DNA from: Tolypeutes matacus | Taxonomy: Eukaryota; Chordata; Mammalia; Cingulata; Chlamyphoridae | Direction of reading: 5' to 3' | DNA length: 64,000 nucleotides | NCBI GenBank assembly: GCA_026826555.1 | Contig: JAKSZT010053887.1 | Span: 61,869,468-61,933,467 of the forward strand | Shown: positions 22,758 to 34,127 of the stretch, piece by piece | Layout: every line of letters starts with the position of its first letter | How positions within the stretch are numbered: the stretch's first letter is position 1 | The notes under the pieces: generated by a model | What the model saw: only the letters and a program-made list of their open reading frames with translations | Databases searched by the model: none | What the model was told of the DNA's origin: nothing | Made by a program: the position numbers and the translations under genes

Positions 22758-24600
22758 TAAGAGGTGCTTAGATTACCTAAAATATTACACAGAACCTATC
22801 GGGATTCCCATGTTCCCCACCTCCCACACCTCCCACCACATCCTGCACAAACATCTCCCACAAGTGTGGCCCATCACCCTCAATGGACTTACACATCCTG
22901 GGGCCTTGCCATCAACCAGAGACCACAGTTCACATCGTAGACCACACTCTCTCCCACACAGTTCTGAATGGTGTGTGCTGATTTAAAATGGCCTACATCC
23001 GTTGCCACAACGGCACTCAGGACAACCTCCAAATCCCAAAAAAAGCCCCTGTATTTCAACTGCACATCCCTCCCTGCCCCGAAACTGTCCAGTGGCCACT
23101 GGCTCCACCTCACTGTTATAATTTCTTCCATTGCTAGAATCACCATATGTGTACAACAGAATACCATCAAGTCCATTCTAGTCCATAGTTCTTCCCCCAA
23201 TCCTGAGGGGACTGGGATGGTGATGTCCACTCCACCTCCAAGTGAGAGAGGGCTTATATCCCATGGATATGGTGGGTGGAATGATCCTGCCTGCAGATGC
23301 AGGCCCTCTCCATTCCCTGGGATGGCCGTTATCCATTGTTGTCTCCTTGCCAGGTGACTTGGATGAGTCTATTGAGCTGTAGGGTAGAAGTTGCAGCTCC
23401 ACCGAGATTCCACGCATACTTGGCACATAGGTAGGCCAGAGGCTCCAGTCTCTGGAAGTATACCTAAAAACTCCAGCATCACATATAGGTTTGAATAGAA
23501 GAGACTGATGAACCATGTGCAGGGAGGACTTATTTGAGTCCAATTCTGTCACTCTCAAGAGCATAGATTCCAAAATAGAGCCCACTGATAAGGCGTCAGT
23601 CTCTGGGGCTATCCTCCCTTATATAGGACCTGGTTGTCTCCAGAGCTCTCCGGAGCCCCTCTGTGTGGGGTGATATGCACTTTGATGTTCTATGAGCTCC
23701 TACTGAGGTGTGCGTAAGCGTTACCTCTGGGATGACCTCCCGACTCTCTTTGAAGTCTCTTAGCCACTTGAACTCATTTGTCTTTACCTTTTCCCCCTTT
23801 TATTCAAAGTCTTTTTCCAGTTGTGTTGCCAGTTGGCACTTGGTATTAATCCCTCGTTGCCAGGGAGGCTCATCCCTGGGAGTCATGTCCCACGTTGGGG
23901 GGAAGGTAATGCATTCATATGCTGAGTTTGGCTTAGAGAGAGGCCACATTTGAGCAACAAGGAGGTCTCAGGTGGCAACCCTTAGGCACCCCATAACAGT
24001 AAGCTAAGTTTCAGTTACAAGAGCAAAGACTCATAAGGGTAGTCATCAATAAAAAGAACTTATCAGTGGGCCATCCTCTTTTGATGGACACTGTCCCTGC
24101 ACTCAGAGGACTGTTGCTGCTCTCTTGGAGAATGTGGCAGAGCTCTCCAGGCTAGGAATTCAAATTCCCTCATTTATTGTGTGATTGTCCACCCATCATG
24201 ACCATGCCCCATCCTTTGATCTTTTGAACAATTTTGTATATCTTTCATGTATATTTGGATGAACTTACTCCCATGAGTCCCCCCTCCCGGACAACCCCCA
24301 CCAATAATCCCCTGCAGTACCCATTGTAACCCTTCTGTGATCTAAATCTTCCATGAACATGTAGTCCATAAAATAATCAAATGTACTTAATAGGAAAAAG
24401 AAACAACAATGATAAGCTTACATGCAAGAGACAAACATAAGGAAACTCAGGGAGAAAAAAAACAGCAACTAAACAAACAAACAAACAATCAAACAAAAAA
24501 CACAAACAAAATAAAATATAATTAGTGGATTGGGACATTAAAAAAATAGGGAAAAAAGCAAAAGAAATGCCTTAAAAAAATATATATATATATATATATT
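22609..24600 (-). mobile_element. Extra 3' segment of the L1 (about 2 kb)
   Basis: Lies 3' of a G-rich 3' UTR with A-rich sequence at 24592-24617 (reverse strand: aaaaggaaaaaaag), where a related L1 copy (36108-36790) ends in its tail. Two other insertions here (2474-3612 and 61585-62117) contain only this segment, so it behaves as the 3' terminus of a mobile lineage. It includes a TATA-like tatataag (23622-23629 region), TG-rich tracts, TA repeats at 22717-22750 and 24583-24599, and a 135-codon open frame. Confidence 0.75.
23178..23585 (-). other. Open frame of 135 codons in the L1 3' extension
   Basis: Starts MGSILESMLLRVTELDSN and ends at a stop at 23178. No domain recognised; it is rich in serine and proline in the second half. 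The first 55 codons are also open in the copy at 2474-3612. Comparing the two over those codons I count six silent changes, one single-base replacement (Met/Val) and one codon changed at two bases (Trp/Pro). That excess of silent change is suggestive of past coding use in the source lineage, but the numbers are small. A second frame (22889-23230) diverges between copies after about 50 codons and looks non-coding. Confidence 0.35.
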
Positions 24601-25317
24601 CTTTTTTTCCTTTTATCACTGTGTTATCGGATGTCCGGTGTGCCGTGACACCTTCCCCCTCTCAATCCCCATTGTCTCCCAATTTTTCATTTAATTTTCA
24701 AAGAAGTTTTAGGTCACAGCAAAGTCGCACACGGAGTACCAGAGACTCCCAGGTACCAAACCACCCCCCTTCCACACCCCATATTAACTCCCCCCCCCCT
24801 TTTTTTGGATGTTAGCATTGTTATAACTGTTATACAGATAGCAAAATATAGCAACTAAACATTGTCAATGATTTACAGTATAGTTTACAATTTAGATGAT
24901 ACAGTTTAATAAGTTTTGATGATATTTACTATGTCCTGTGTCCATTACTGTAAGGTAATGAAAAACCTTTCCCATGACCACTAAATACCCCATTAGATCT
25001 TAACTGTTCCTTCCTCCCCACCCACCTGGGGCATATGACACTCCCCTGTCTTAACTCATGGAATATCAAGATTCATAGTTACATGCCCTGGGTATTTGAA
25101 CCTGCCCTTCCTAATCTACCCACCTCTCAACACTGCACCACCAAACCCATTAATATCACTACCCATCTGTCCTATTCTTCAATATGCAACTATATTCTAT
25201 TCCTTTACCATAAATTATGTCCATATGGGTGATGGCTCAAAGCCTGTTCTTTTCTTTCTCTTCCTTGTAACCTATTTTTCAGGCTATGGTTCTCAGAGAC
25301 TGCTCACTTTCCTTAGT
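24601..25317 (-). mobile_element. L1 3' UTR proper
   Basis: Starts right after the ORF2 stop and ends in A-rich sequence. It has the polypurine tract typical of L1 3' UTRs (C-run on the forward strand at 24790-24800). The stretch 'ttttcaaagaagttttagg' corresponds to the 3' terminus of the L1 fragment at 36108-36790, marking the probable ancestral end. Confidence 0.7.
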
Positions 25318-28300
25318 TCAAATCAGTGAAGTCATATACTGTTCATCCTTCAGTGCCTGGCTTGCTTCACTCAACATAAGGTCTTCAAAATTCATCCACG
25401 TTATTCCATGTGTTAGCACTTTATTCCTTCTTACAGCTGAGTAATATTCCATTGTATGTATGTACCACATTTTGCTTATTCATTCATCTGTTGATGGGCA
25501 CCAGGGCTGATTCCAACTTTTGGCAATGGTGAACAATGCCGCTATGAACATTGGTGTGCATATGTCTGTTTGTGTCTTTGCTTTCAGTTCTTCTGGGTAT
25601 ATACCCAGCAGTGGAATTGCTGGATCATATGGAAGATCTATTGCTAGTTTTCTGAGGAACTGCCAAACTGGCCTCCACAGTGGCTGGACCATACCACAGT
25701 CCCACCAGCAGTGGATGAGGGTTCCTATTCCTCCACATCCTCCCCAACATTTAGTGTCTGCTGTTTTTTTAATAGTTGCCATTCTGATGGGTGTAAGATG
25801 GTATCTCATTGTAGTTTTGATTTGCATTTCCCTGATAGCAAGCGATGTTGAGCATTTTTTCATGTGCTTTTTAGCCATTTGTATTTCTTCCTTGGAGAAG
25901 TGTCTTTTCAGGTCACTTGCCCATTTTTTAAATGGGTTGTTTGTCTTTTTATTTTCGAGGTATAGGATTTCTTTATATATGCAGGATATTAGGCTCCTTT
26001 CAGATATATGGTTGCCAAATATTTTCTCCCATTGGGTAGGCTGCCTTTTTATTTTCTTAATAACATCCTTTGAGGTGCAGAAGTTTTTAATTTTGTGCTT
26101 TGGCTGTGGAGTTCATGAAACCATTTCCTATTACAAGGTCCTGTAGATGCTTCCCTACATTATCTTCCAAGGTCTTTATGGTTTTGGCTCTTATATTTAG
26201 ATCTTTGATCCATCTTGAGTTGATTTTTGTATAAGGTGTGAGATGGTATTCTTCTCCCATTCTTTTGGATATGGATATCCAGTTCTCCAAGCACCACTTG
26301 TTAAAGAGGCCATTCTCTTCCAACTGAGTGGGCTTCGTGGTCTTGTCAAATATCAGATAACCGTATATGTGAGGATCTATATCAGAACTCTCAATTCGGT
26401 TCCATTGGTCAGTAGATCTATCCTTGTGCCAATACCAAGCAGTTTTGATCACTGTAGCTTTGTAGTATGTTTTAAAGTCAGGAAGTGTGATACCTCCAAC
26501 TTCATTTTTCTTTTTCAATATGTCTTTGGTAATTCAGGGCCTCTTGCCTCTCCAAATATATTTTGTGGTTAGTTTTTCCAGTTCCTTAAAAAATACAGTG
26601 TTGACTTTTATTGGGATTGCATTAAATTTGTAGATTAGTTTGGGTAGGATAGACATCTTGATGATGTTTAGTCTTCCTATCCATGAACAGGGAATATTTT
26701 TCCATTTATTTAAGTCTTCTTTGATTTCCTTTAACAGTGTTGTGTAGTTTTCTGTATATAAGTCCTTTACATCCTTAGTTAAATTTATTCCTAGGTATTT
26801 GATTCTTTTAGTTGCTATTGTAAATGGTATTTTTTTCCTGATTTCCTCCTCAGTTTGCTTGTTATTGGTGTATAGAAATGCTACTGATTTTTGAGCACTG
26901 ATCTTATAGCCTGCAACATTACTGAACTCCTTTATAAGTTCTAGAAGTCTTGTTGTCGATTTCTCAGGGCTTTCTATGTATAGGATCATGTCATCTGCAA
27001 ATAATGAAATTTTTACTTCTTCTTTTCCAATCTGGATGCCTTTTATGTCCTTTTCTTGTCTCAGTGCTTGCACAAGTACTTCTAAGACAATGTTAAATAG
27101 GAGTGGTGGTAGTGGGCATCCTTGCTGGTTCCCGATCTCAGAGGGAAGGCTTTTAGGATTTTATCGTTGAAAATGATGTTAGCTTTGGGTTTTTCAAATA
27201 TACCCTTTATCATATTCAGAAAGTTTCCATCTATTCCTATCTTTTGTAGTGTTTTTATGAGGAAAGAGTGCTGTATTTTGTCTAATGCTTTTTCTGCATC
27301 TATAGAGATGATCATGTGATTTTTTTCTTTCAATCTGTTTATGTGGTGTATTACATTGATTGATTTTCTTATATTGAACCATCCTTGCATACTCGGGATG
27401 AAACCCACTTGGTCATGGTGTATAATCCTTTTGATACGTTGTTGAATGCGATTAGCAAGTATTTTGTTGAAGATTTTAGCATCTAGGTTCATTAGAGAAA
27501 TTGGTCTGTAATTTTCCTTTCTTGTGGTATCTTTATTTGGTTTTGGTATTAGGGTAATGTTGGCTTCATAGAATGAGTTAGGCAATATTCCTTCTACTTC
27601 TATTTTTTGGAAGAGCTTAAGTAGAATTGGTGTTAGCTCTTTCCGAAATGTTTGGTAGAATTCAGCTGTGAAGCCATCTGGTCCTGGGCTCTTCTTAGTT
27701 GGGAGGTTTTTGATGACTGAGTCTATCTCTTTACTTGTAATTGGACTGTTGAGTTCATCTATTTCTTCTTTCATCAATGTAGGCTATTTGTGGGTTTCTA
27801 GAAACTCGTCCATTTCCTCTAAATTATCATTCTTGTTGGCATATAATTTTTCAAAGTATCCTTTTATGATACTCTTTATTTTTGTGGGGTAGTAGTGATA
27901 TCCCCTTGCTCATTCCTTATTTTATGTATTTGCATCTGTTCTCTCTTTTTTTGTTGTTGTTAGTCTGGCTAAGAGTTTGTCAATTTTATTGATATTCTTG
28001 AAGAACCAGCTTTTGATTTTGTTTATTGTTTCCAGTGCTTTCTTATTCTCTATTTCATTTAGTTCTGCTCTAATCTTTGTTATTTCCTTCTTTCTACTTC
28101 CTTTAGCTTTAGTTTGTTGTTGTTTTTCCAATTCCTCCAAGTGTGCAATTAGGTCTTCAATTTTAGCTCTTTCTTCTTTTTTAATATATGAATTTATGGC
28201 TATGAACTTCCCTCTCAGGACTGCTTTCGCTGCATCCCATAGGTTTTGATATGTTGTGTTGTTATTTTCATTAGTTCAAGGTAGTACTGATTTCTTTTGA

Positions 28301-29098
28301 GATTTCCTCTTTGACCCACTGTTTGTCTAAGAGTGTGTTGTTTAACTTCCATATCCTTGTGCCTAACCTGTTTCTCTGGCCCTTAGTGATTTCCAGTTTC
28401 ATTCCGTTGTGGTCAGAGAAATTACTTTGTATAATCTCAATCTTTCTGAACTCACTGAGAGTTGTTCTGTGGCCTAGCATGTGGTCTATTTTTGAGCATG
28501 TTCCATGTGCACTTGAGAAGAATGTAAATCCCGCTGTATTTGGGTGTAGTGTTCTATATATGTCTATTAAGTCCAGGTTTTCTAATGTATTGTTGAGTGC
28601 CTTAGTTTCTTTATTCATTCTCTGTCTAGATATTCTGTCTAATGATGATAGTGGTGTGTTGAAGTTCCCTGCTATAATTGTAGAGGCATTTATTTCTCCT
28701 TTCAGTTTTTCCAGAGTTTGCCGCACGTATTTTGAGGCACCCCGATTAGGTGCATAAATGTTGATGATTGTTTTCTCTTCTTGAGCGATTACTCCTTTTA
28801 CTAATATGTAGTGTCCATCTTTGTCTATTACAATAGTTTTGCATTTAAAGTCTATTTTGTCTGATATTAGAATAGCTACTCCTGCCCTTTTTTGGCTATT
28901 GTTAGCTTGTAAAATGCTTTTCCAGCCATTCACTTTCAGCCTCCTTGAATCCCTGGGTTGAAGGTGGGTTTCTTGTAGACAGCATATAGATGGATCATAT
29001 TTTCTTATCCATTCTGCCAATCTGTGTCTTCTGATTGGTGAATTTAATCCATTAACATTCAGTGTTATTACTCATAACGAATTTCTTACTTCAGCCAT
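25318..29098 (-). pseudogene. L1 ORF2 (endonuclease-reverse transcriptase), disrupted
   Basis: Starts at 29098 (MAEVRN) and ends at 25318, about 1,260 codons, near normal L1 length. Codon 9 is a stop (29072-29074). Endonuclease: LQETHL and SDHNGMKLEI are present, but the GDFNTPL motif reads GNFNTPL, losing a catalytic aspartate. Reverse transcriptase: [15 protein letters not shown], then [11 protein letters not shown] with both polymerase aspartates (about 26990). The C-terminal cysteine region [18 protein letters not shown] is intact. At least three frameshifts (between 28271/28140, 27082/27073 and 26087/25878) and further stops (26534, 25480) inactivate it. The stop at 26534 looks like a decayed CGA. 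Confidence 0.9.
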
Positions 29099-29162
29099 TT
29101 TTTTCTTGGGTTAATGTATGTCATATGTTGTTTTGTTTCTCTTTTTGTCTTTTCGGTTGTTT

Positions 29163-30062
29163 TTAAACTCTCCTCCAACTCTCTCTACCTTGTTCTTTCC
29201 TTTCAACTTGTAGAGATTCCTTTAGTATTTCTTGAAGTGCTGGTTTCTTATTGACATACTCTCTTAATTTCTGTTTATCTGTGAATATTTTGAACTCTCC
29301 ATCATTTTTGAATGCCAGTTTTGCTGGGTAGAGAGTTCCTGGCTGGAAGTTTTTTTCTTTTAGTATTTTGACTATGTCATACCACTGTCTTCTTGCTTCC
29401 ATGGTTTCAGCTGAGAAATCAGCACTTAATCTTATTGTGCTTCCCTTGTATGTGATGGTTCTTTTTTCTCTTGCTGCCTTGAGTATTTTGACAAGTATAT
29501 GTTTTGGAGTTGGCCTGTTGGGATTTATACTATTTGGGGTGCACTGTGCTTCCTGGATCTGCACATCCATCTCTCTCAATAGGGTTGGGAAGTTTTCAGC
29601 CATTATTTCCTTCAACACTCCTTCTGTTCCCTTTCCCTTCTCTTCTCCTTCTGGGATGCCCATAATGCATATGTTTGTGCATTTTGTGTTATCGGTTAAT
29701 TCCCTGAGTCCATACTGGATTTTTTCTATCTTTTTGTCTATCTGTTCTACTATCTCTTTTATTTCAGCTGTATTGTCTTCCATATCACTAATTCTTTCCT
29801 TTGCCTGTTCAAATCTGCTGTTATGTGAATCCAGTGTCTTTTTCATTTCTTGGATTGTGCCATTGTTCACCATCATATCCATTACCTTTTTAGGCATGTT
29901 TGCAATTTCTTTAGTATGTTCTCCCAGTGTCTTCTTTATATCCTTAATCTCTTCCTTCACTTCTTTAAGTTGGTCCATGATATTTGTTTGGATAGCTTTG
30001 ATTAGTTGTTCGATGTTCTGCATCGCTTCCATGTTTTTATTTTGTTCATTGGACTGGTCCAT
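29163..30062 (-). CDS. L1 ORF1 protein, open (299 aa)
   Basis: RNA-binding chaperone of L1 ribonucleoprotein particles. The start has a good context (aacatgg) and no stop interrupts 299 codons. Residues about 1-115 are glutamate/lysine/isoleucine-rich with heptad spacing (trimer coiled coil). Then comes the RRM domain, starting near NICIMGIPEGEEKGKG. The C-terminal domain includes TYKGSTIRLSADFS, ARRQWYDIVKILKEKNFQPG and YPAKLAFKNDGEFKIFTDKQ. Length is below the 338 aa of human ORF1p, partly from a short N-terminus. Around HILVKILKAAREK about nine residues present in other mammalian ORF1p appear to be missing in frame. Because ORF2 is broken, any expression would be incidental. Confidence 0.8.
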   Translation of the reverse strand: MDQSNEQNKNMEAMQNIEQLIKAIQTNIMDQLKEVKEEIKDIKKTLGEHTKEIANMPKKVMDMMVNNGTIQEMKKTLDSHNSRFEQAKERISDMEDNTAEIKEIVEQIDKKIEKIQYGLRELTDNTKCTNICIMGIPEGEEKGKGTEGVLKEIMAENFPTLLREMDVQIQEAQCTPNSINPNRPTPKHILVKILKAAREKRTITYKGSTIRLSADFSAETMEARRQWYDIVKILKEKNFQPGTLYPAKLAFKNDGEFKIFTDKQKLREYVNKKPALQEILKESLQVERKEQGRESWRRV

Positions 30063-31897
30063 GTTTCCTGTTTCTCAAAGTCATTAGTATTTTTTTGTTG
30101 CCCTCTGGTCATCATATTCTCTTGATGGGTTTGTTCAGTTAATTAGCTTTTTTCTATGCTCTAGAGTTTTATTTAGCTGGTGGTTCTGCATGTGAGTTAA
30201 GTTTTCTCTTTGGCACATTTTCTTCTTATTTTATTTCCTTGCTTCTTTCTATGTTCCCTTGAAGGCAAAAGATTAGGGCCAGAGGAATCAAAAGATGTAA
30301 AGAAGGCAGAAGGATAATAGTAATATTGATAAAAGTTAGAAGAGGGCCAAATGAGACTTAATGAGATGAATATTTAACTCAGGTAGGCAGTGTAGAGTAA
30401 TAGGAAAAAAAGTGGGGTTCCTACAATGGACTGGGAAAACAAATGGAGAAGTATATATATAGTGATTTAGAAGTCTAGAATTATGCAGAGGGAGAGAAAT
30501 AGTAAAGAAAGGGCTGAAAGGAAAAAGTTAATACTAAAAAAAAAAAAAGAAGAAGAAAACAAAATAGATGGAATAGAAATTGACACCCTTAAGTTGTGGG
30601 CCTATGAAAAAATGTTGTATCTTAAAGCCACAACAGAAAGCAGAAGGCAGAAAGATGACGGAAGGATAAGCAATAGTTTGGAATACAAAATCAATATAGA
30701 CAGCGAGTGGGAAATTACTGAAGAAGAAGCACAGTAAAGAAGCGACAAGCTAGCAGCACCTAATTTTAAAAAATGAAAGAAAAAAGAAAGCGGGGAGGAA
30801 AGAGGAAAGAAAAGCAAGAGACCAGAAATAAACAGAGAAAAACCAAAGATCCACACAGGCAAGCAGTCAAACAGAGCTAAGGAGGGTCAATGATTCCTCT
30901 AGGGTTCACATGGATCCTCTCTGCCTGCTTGTGTTTATCAATTAATTTCCCCACAGGGTTCTATATGCAGGTCCTGAAACAGCTTTTAGCTATTAAACTA
31001 AATTAAAAAGAATTTAGTTTTCATTTATTGAAGTGACCTTCTCCCTTTTTTCTTTTTTTTGAGAAATACAGGACCCAAAATAATTCCACCTCTAGACCAA
31101 CCCCCTTACAGAAGGGACCCTAGCTGGGCTCGTGGAAATTAATCAATCACGTCCCACTTCCTGGACTCCCCAGGGTAGCTGTAGCTCTGATGTTAGTCAG
31201 TGCAGAGTGCTAAAGACGGCCGATTTCGCCCCTTCTGGAGCCGAGCACCAGCGTCACCAGGTTGCTATGTAAATCAGTTTGACTGCAGATTCGCCTCTCC
31301 TCTCAGCCTGATGCTGTTTCAGGTCAGCTTATCTACTCCCCAAAGCTATGGGATGGTCCAGGCAGCCAGATAGATGGCAAAAAAAAAAAAAAAAAATTCC
31401 CTTCCCTGTCCTTCACCAGAACCCTTCCTCTTTTGGAGAGTGTCCCCTCTTCCTGGCTCTGCAGCTGCCCGGGGCTTATCCCTGGGCATCTAGGCAAATC
31501 AACTCCCTCCCCCGAGCAGAATCATACCTCCTGTCCACCAGGTGCCGATTTGCTCCGGCTGTTCTGTTCACCCAAGGTCCAAGGGGCTCCAGGCAGACAG
31601 ATCCCTAGAAAATAAAACTGTCTCGTCCCGCTCACAGCTCCAACTGCCGTTTTATTTTTATTTTCTCCCTAACCGCGGGGCTCAGCCATCCATGCCCACC
31701 ACCACCGGCAGGCTTAACACTCACAAATCTCTACTGTTCTGTCCACGCCGTTGATCCATGCAGATAGATGTCCCAAGCTTCTCATTCCATGAGTGCACAG
31801 CACAAACCCCTGGGCAGGACCCCGTCCACAATCCACCTTGCTATGGGAGCTTGCAGTGTGTGCTTCCTACACTAATACCATCTTGGCCACTCCTCCC
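30063..31897 (-). promoter_or_regulatory. L1 5' UTR (internal promoter region)
   Basis: About 1.8 kb between the conserved L1 5' start and ORF1. The distal part (31100-31760) is GC- and CpG-richer than its surroundings, as usual for L1 promoters; the part next to ORF1 is A/T-rich with long purine stretches on the forward strand (30480-30800). A T-run (A-run on the forward strand, 31380-31396) lies inside. Activity cannot be judged. Confidence 0.7.
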
Positions 31898-31909
31898 TTT
31901 CTTTTCTTT
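31896..31909. repeat. Target-site duplication of full-length L1, right copy
   Basis: cctttcttttcttt, one mismatch to 22595-22608. Its first two bases may belong to the L1 5' G-run. Confidence 0.65.
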
Positions 31910-32804
31910 ATACCACCTCATTCTGCATTGTTAAATACTATAGTTTAGTTTTTCCTGTTTTATACTTTATTTAAATTGACATATTTACAATAATGACAGC
32001 AGATGAATAATTCAATCCTTGGTCATACTTATTCAGGCTTTCTATTAACTTTTATTTCAACAATTTTCTTGTTTCTTATTGACTCATTTTTCACAGCATT
32101 CAGTTCTTTTTTATGCATTTAATATCTTTTTATAATCTTAAAGATGATTTTAAAAGATCACTCTGCTATATATCATTTGTCACTTTTAGAATTATTTATC
32201 TATTTGCTCATTTTGACGTTTCTCATTTACATCTGGTGACCCTTGGTTTACTCTTTATCAATATAAAAAGAGTATTATGTGAATTCGTACACCTTGATCA
32301 TGTACTTGTTCTTTGTAGTCAACTACGTTTGGTTTGCCAAAAGCCCTCTCCGCTGAATGGACTGGTGAATATCTGTTCTATGTAGGTGTGTGAGTTCTGT
32401 TAAGATGGATGTGTTCTCTTAAGGCTTCCTTTTAAATGGCAAGGAGATGGTAGGCCATCTTGGGTTCCTCACCCATGCTGAAGTTAGAAGGGCTTTACTT
32501 TTAAGTTAGAGTTCATTAGTGGTTTTCATTCCTGGGTAGGGATGCATTTTCTTTTTATTTACTGTTGAGTCTACTTGAAGTCCTGGAAACACTGCCCTAG
32601 CTAGTCCATCGCCCTTGCCATTGCTTTAAGCATTGGCTTAACTTTGATAGCCCTTGCCCTAATGCTTCCCCAGGTAATTATTTCCTCTGTTTTAAGGCAG
32701 TTCTTTAGATCCTTGCTATCTCTCTCTACCACATAAGCTAAGAAAAAGTTAATTGAGACAAATCTATTCTATAAAAACTCTAATTTACCCAAATATCTAT
32801 GGCC
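31910..32804. other. Unassigned sequence, no recognised gene
   Basis: AT-rich. A 90-codon forward frame (32113-32385) has no domain I recognise. It may contain old LINE remnants too diverged to name. Confidence 0.35.
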
Positions 32805-33003
32805 AGTTGATTCCTTGTCTAGGTTGCCAAGTCCACTCAATGGGGGAAAGAATAGACTTCTCGATGAATGGTGCTGGGAAAATTGGATATACACATGCAA
32901 AAGAATGAAAGTGGGTCCCTACCTCACACCACATGCAAAAATTAACTCAAAATAGATGAACAACCTAAATATAAGAGCTAAAAGTATAAAATTCTGAGAA
33001 GCT
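32805..33003 (+). mobile_element. L1 ORF2 fragment, first part
   Basis: Contains 'aatggtgctgggaaaattgg' and 'acctcacaccacatgcaaaa', well-known ORF2 C-terminal DNA. It breaks at an LTR remnant and resumes near 33250. Confidence 0.8.
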
Positions 33004-33249
33004 ATGGTAGATTAAATCATATACACCAAACAACAGACAAGTTCTTAATCTTAATCCACATTCCTCTGGGTGTGAATCATACTGTAAATAGGATTCTTTG
33101 AAGTTGCTATTTATTAGTCATTAAGGTGGGGCCAAACTGAAGCAGGGTGGGTCTTAATTTGTATTCTGGAGACTTTATAAAGAGAGGAAATTTGGATACA
33201 GTCAAGTGACAGAAAACAAAAACCAGAAGAAGCCAGAAGATGTAACAGA
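33004..33249 (+). repeat. ERVL-type LTR remnant
   Basis: Resembles the LTRs at 51316-51805 and 53339-53788: 'cttaatccacattcctctgg', then 'gggtgtgaat', then 'aaggtggggccaaactgaa' and a 'tttataaagag' TATA-like segment. The 3' half is missing. Confidence 0.6.
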
Positions 33250-33890
33250 AAATAAACATTGCTAATGAGGATGCAGAGAAGTAGGAACATTTGTACATTT
33301 TTGGAGGGAATGTAAAATGGTGCAGCTGCTGTTGAAAACAGTTTGGTGGCTCCTCAAAAAGTTAATTACAGAAGTATCATATGAGGGGGCTTGAATAGTT
33401 ATTTGCACACCAGTATTTACAACAATATTATTTACAATAGCCCAAAGGCAGAAGCAATGCAAATGGCCATCAGCAGATGAATGGATAAATGAAATGAGAT
33501 ATATGCATACAATAAAATATTCAGCCATAAAAAGGAATGAAGTTCTGATACGTGCTACAATACAGATAAAACTTGAAGACATCGTGGAGAATGAAGTACA
33601 TCAGACACAAAAATACAGATATTGTATGATTTCACTTATAACTAGAATATTCAAATTCATAGAGACAGAAGTAGAATACAGGTTACCAGGGACTGGAGGT
33701 GGGTGGGTTGTGGGGAGTTAATGCATAATAGCTTAAGGTTTCTCTTTGGGATGATGGAAAAGTTTTGGTAATGGATGGTGATGAAGGCATCACAAAATTG
33801 TGAATGTGATTGAGTTCATTGAATTCTATGCTTGTGAGTGGCTGGGACAGACAATTTTATGGTATATAGGTGTTCTGGGATTGTTTTAAA
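33250..33890 (+). mobile_element. L1 3' end (same subfamily as 1-950)
   Basis: Continues the L1 of 32805-33003: 'gtaaaatggtgcagctgctg', 'aaaatattcagccataaaaag' region, then the 3' UTR with 'gatggaaaagttttggtaat'. Ends near 33890 in a purine-rich stretch. Confidence 0.8.
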
Positions 33891-34127
33891 AAGAGAGAGA
33901 GACTAAAGAGACTGACAATTAAAGGCAATACATATGCCTGTACTGGATTTAATAACAGAGAAAAACTGCCCAAAAGGACATTATTGGGGCAATTGACAAT
34001 AATGGAATATAGACGGTGTGCTTTATTCCAATGTTAAATTTCTTGAACTTGATAATGGATTTATTGCTCTTGCATATATTTTATTATTATCTTATAAGAC
34101 AAGGTTGGAGAAGTAGATAGGGACTTA
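33891..34127. repeat. Old repeat-like segment, family not assigned
   Basis: 'aaaggacattattggggcaa' and the following AT-rich text recall a common old mammalian repeat, but I cannot name it with confidence. Confidence 0.3.

Larger units (their letters stand above)
22609..31897 (-). mobile_element. Full-length L1 with long 3' region
   Basis: About 9.3 kb on the reverse strand. In element order: a 5' end reading gggaggagtggccaagatgg (complement of 31878-31897), the usual L1 start; a 5' UTR of about 1.8 kb; ORF1 (30062-29163); a 64-base spacer; a broken ORF2 (29098-25318); and about 2.7 kb of 3' sequence to the tail at about 22609. The length exceeds the usual 6-8 kb of mammalian L1 because of the 3' part. 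A near-perfect 14-bp flanking duplication argues that everything arrived in one insertion. ORF1 is open but ORF2 is not, so it cannot move on its own. Confidence 0.88.

Noticed and set aside
22597..22986. Forward 129-codon frames (also 22968-23357) in the L1 3' extension
   Set aside because: On the antisense strand, containing TA-repeat-encoded tyrosine/isoleucine runs; not preserved as a unit between copies.
22889..23230. Second reverse frame (113 codons) in the L1 3' extension as a gene
   Set aside because: The three copies diverge into different frames after about 50 codons, so coding use is unlikely.
25520..26146. Forward 208-codon open frame
   Set aside because: It is antisense to L1 ORF2 C-terminal DNA; the reverse strand carries the recognised ORF2 motifs.
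28311..28757. Forward 148-codon frame
   Set aside because: Antisense of the L1 endonuclease domain.
29368..30087. Forward 239-codon open frame with a membrane-protein look
   Set aside because: Exact antisense of the intact L1 ORF1; the hydrophobic look comes from reading Glu/Lys codons backwards.
30483..30737. Lys/Glu-rich 84-codon forward frame
   Set aside because: Purine-rich part of the L1 5' UTR on the antisense strand; low-complexity.
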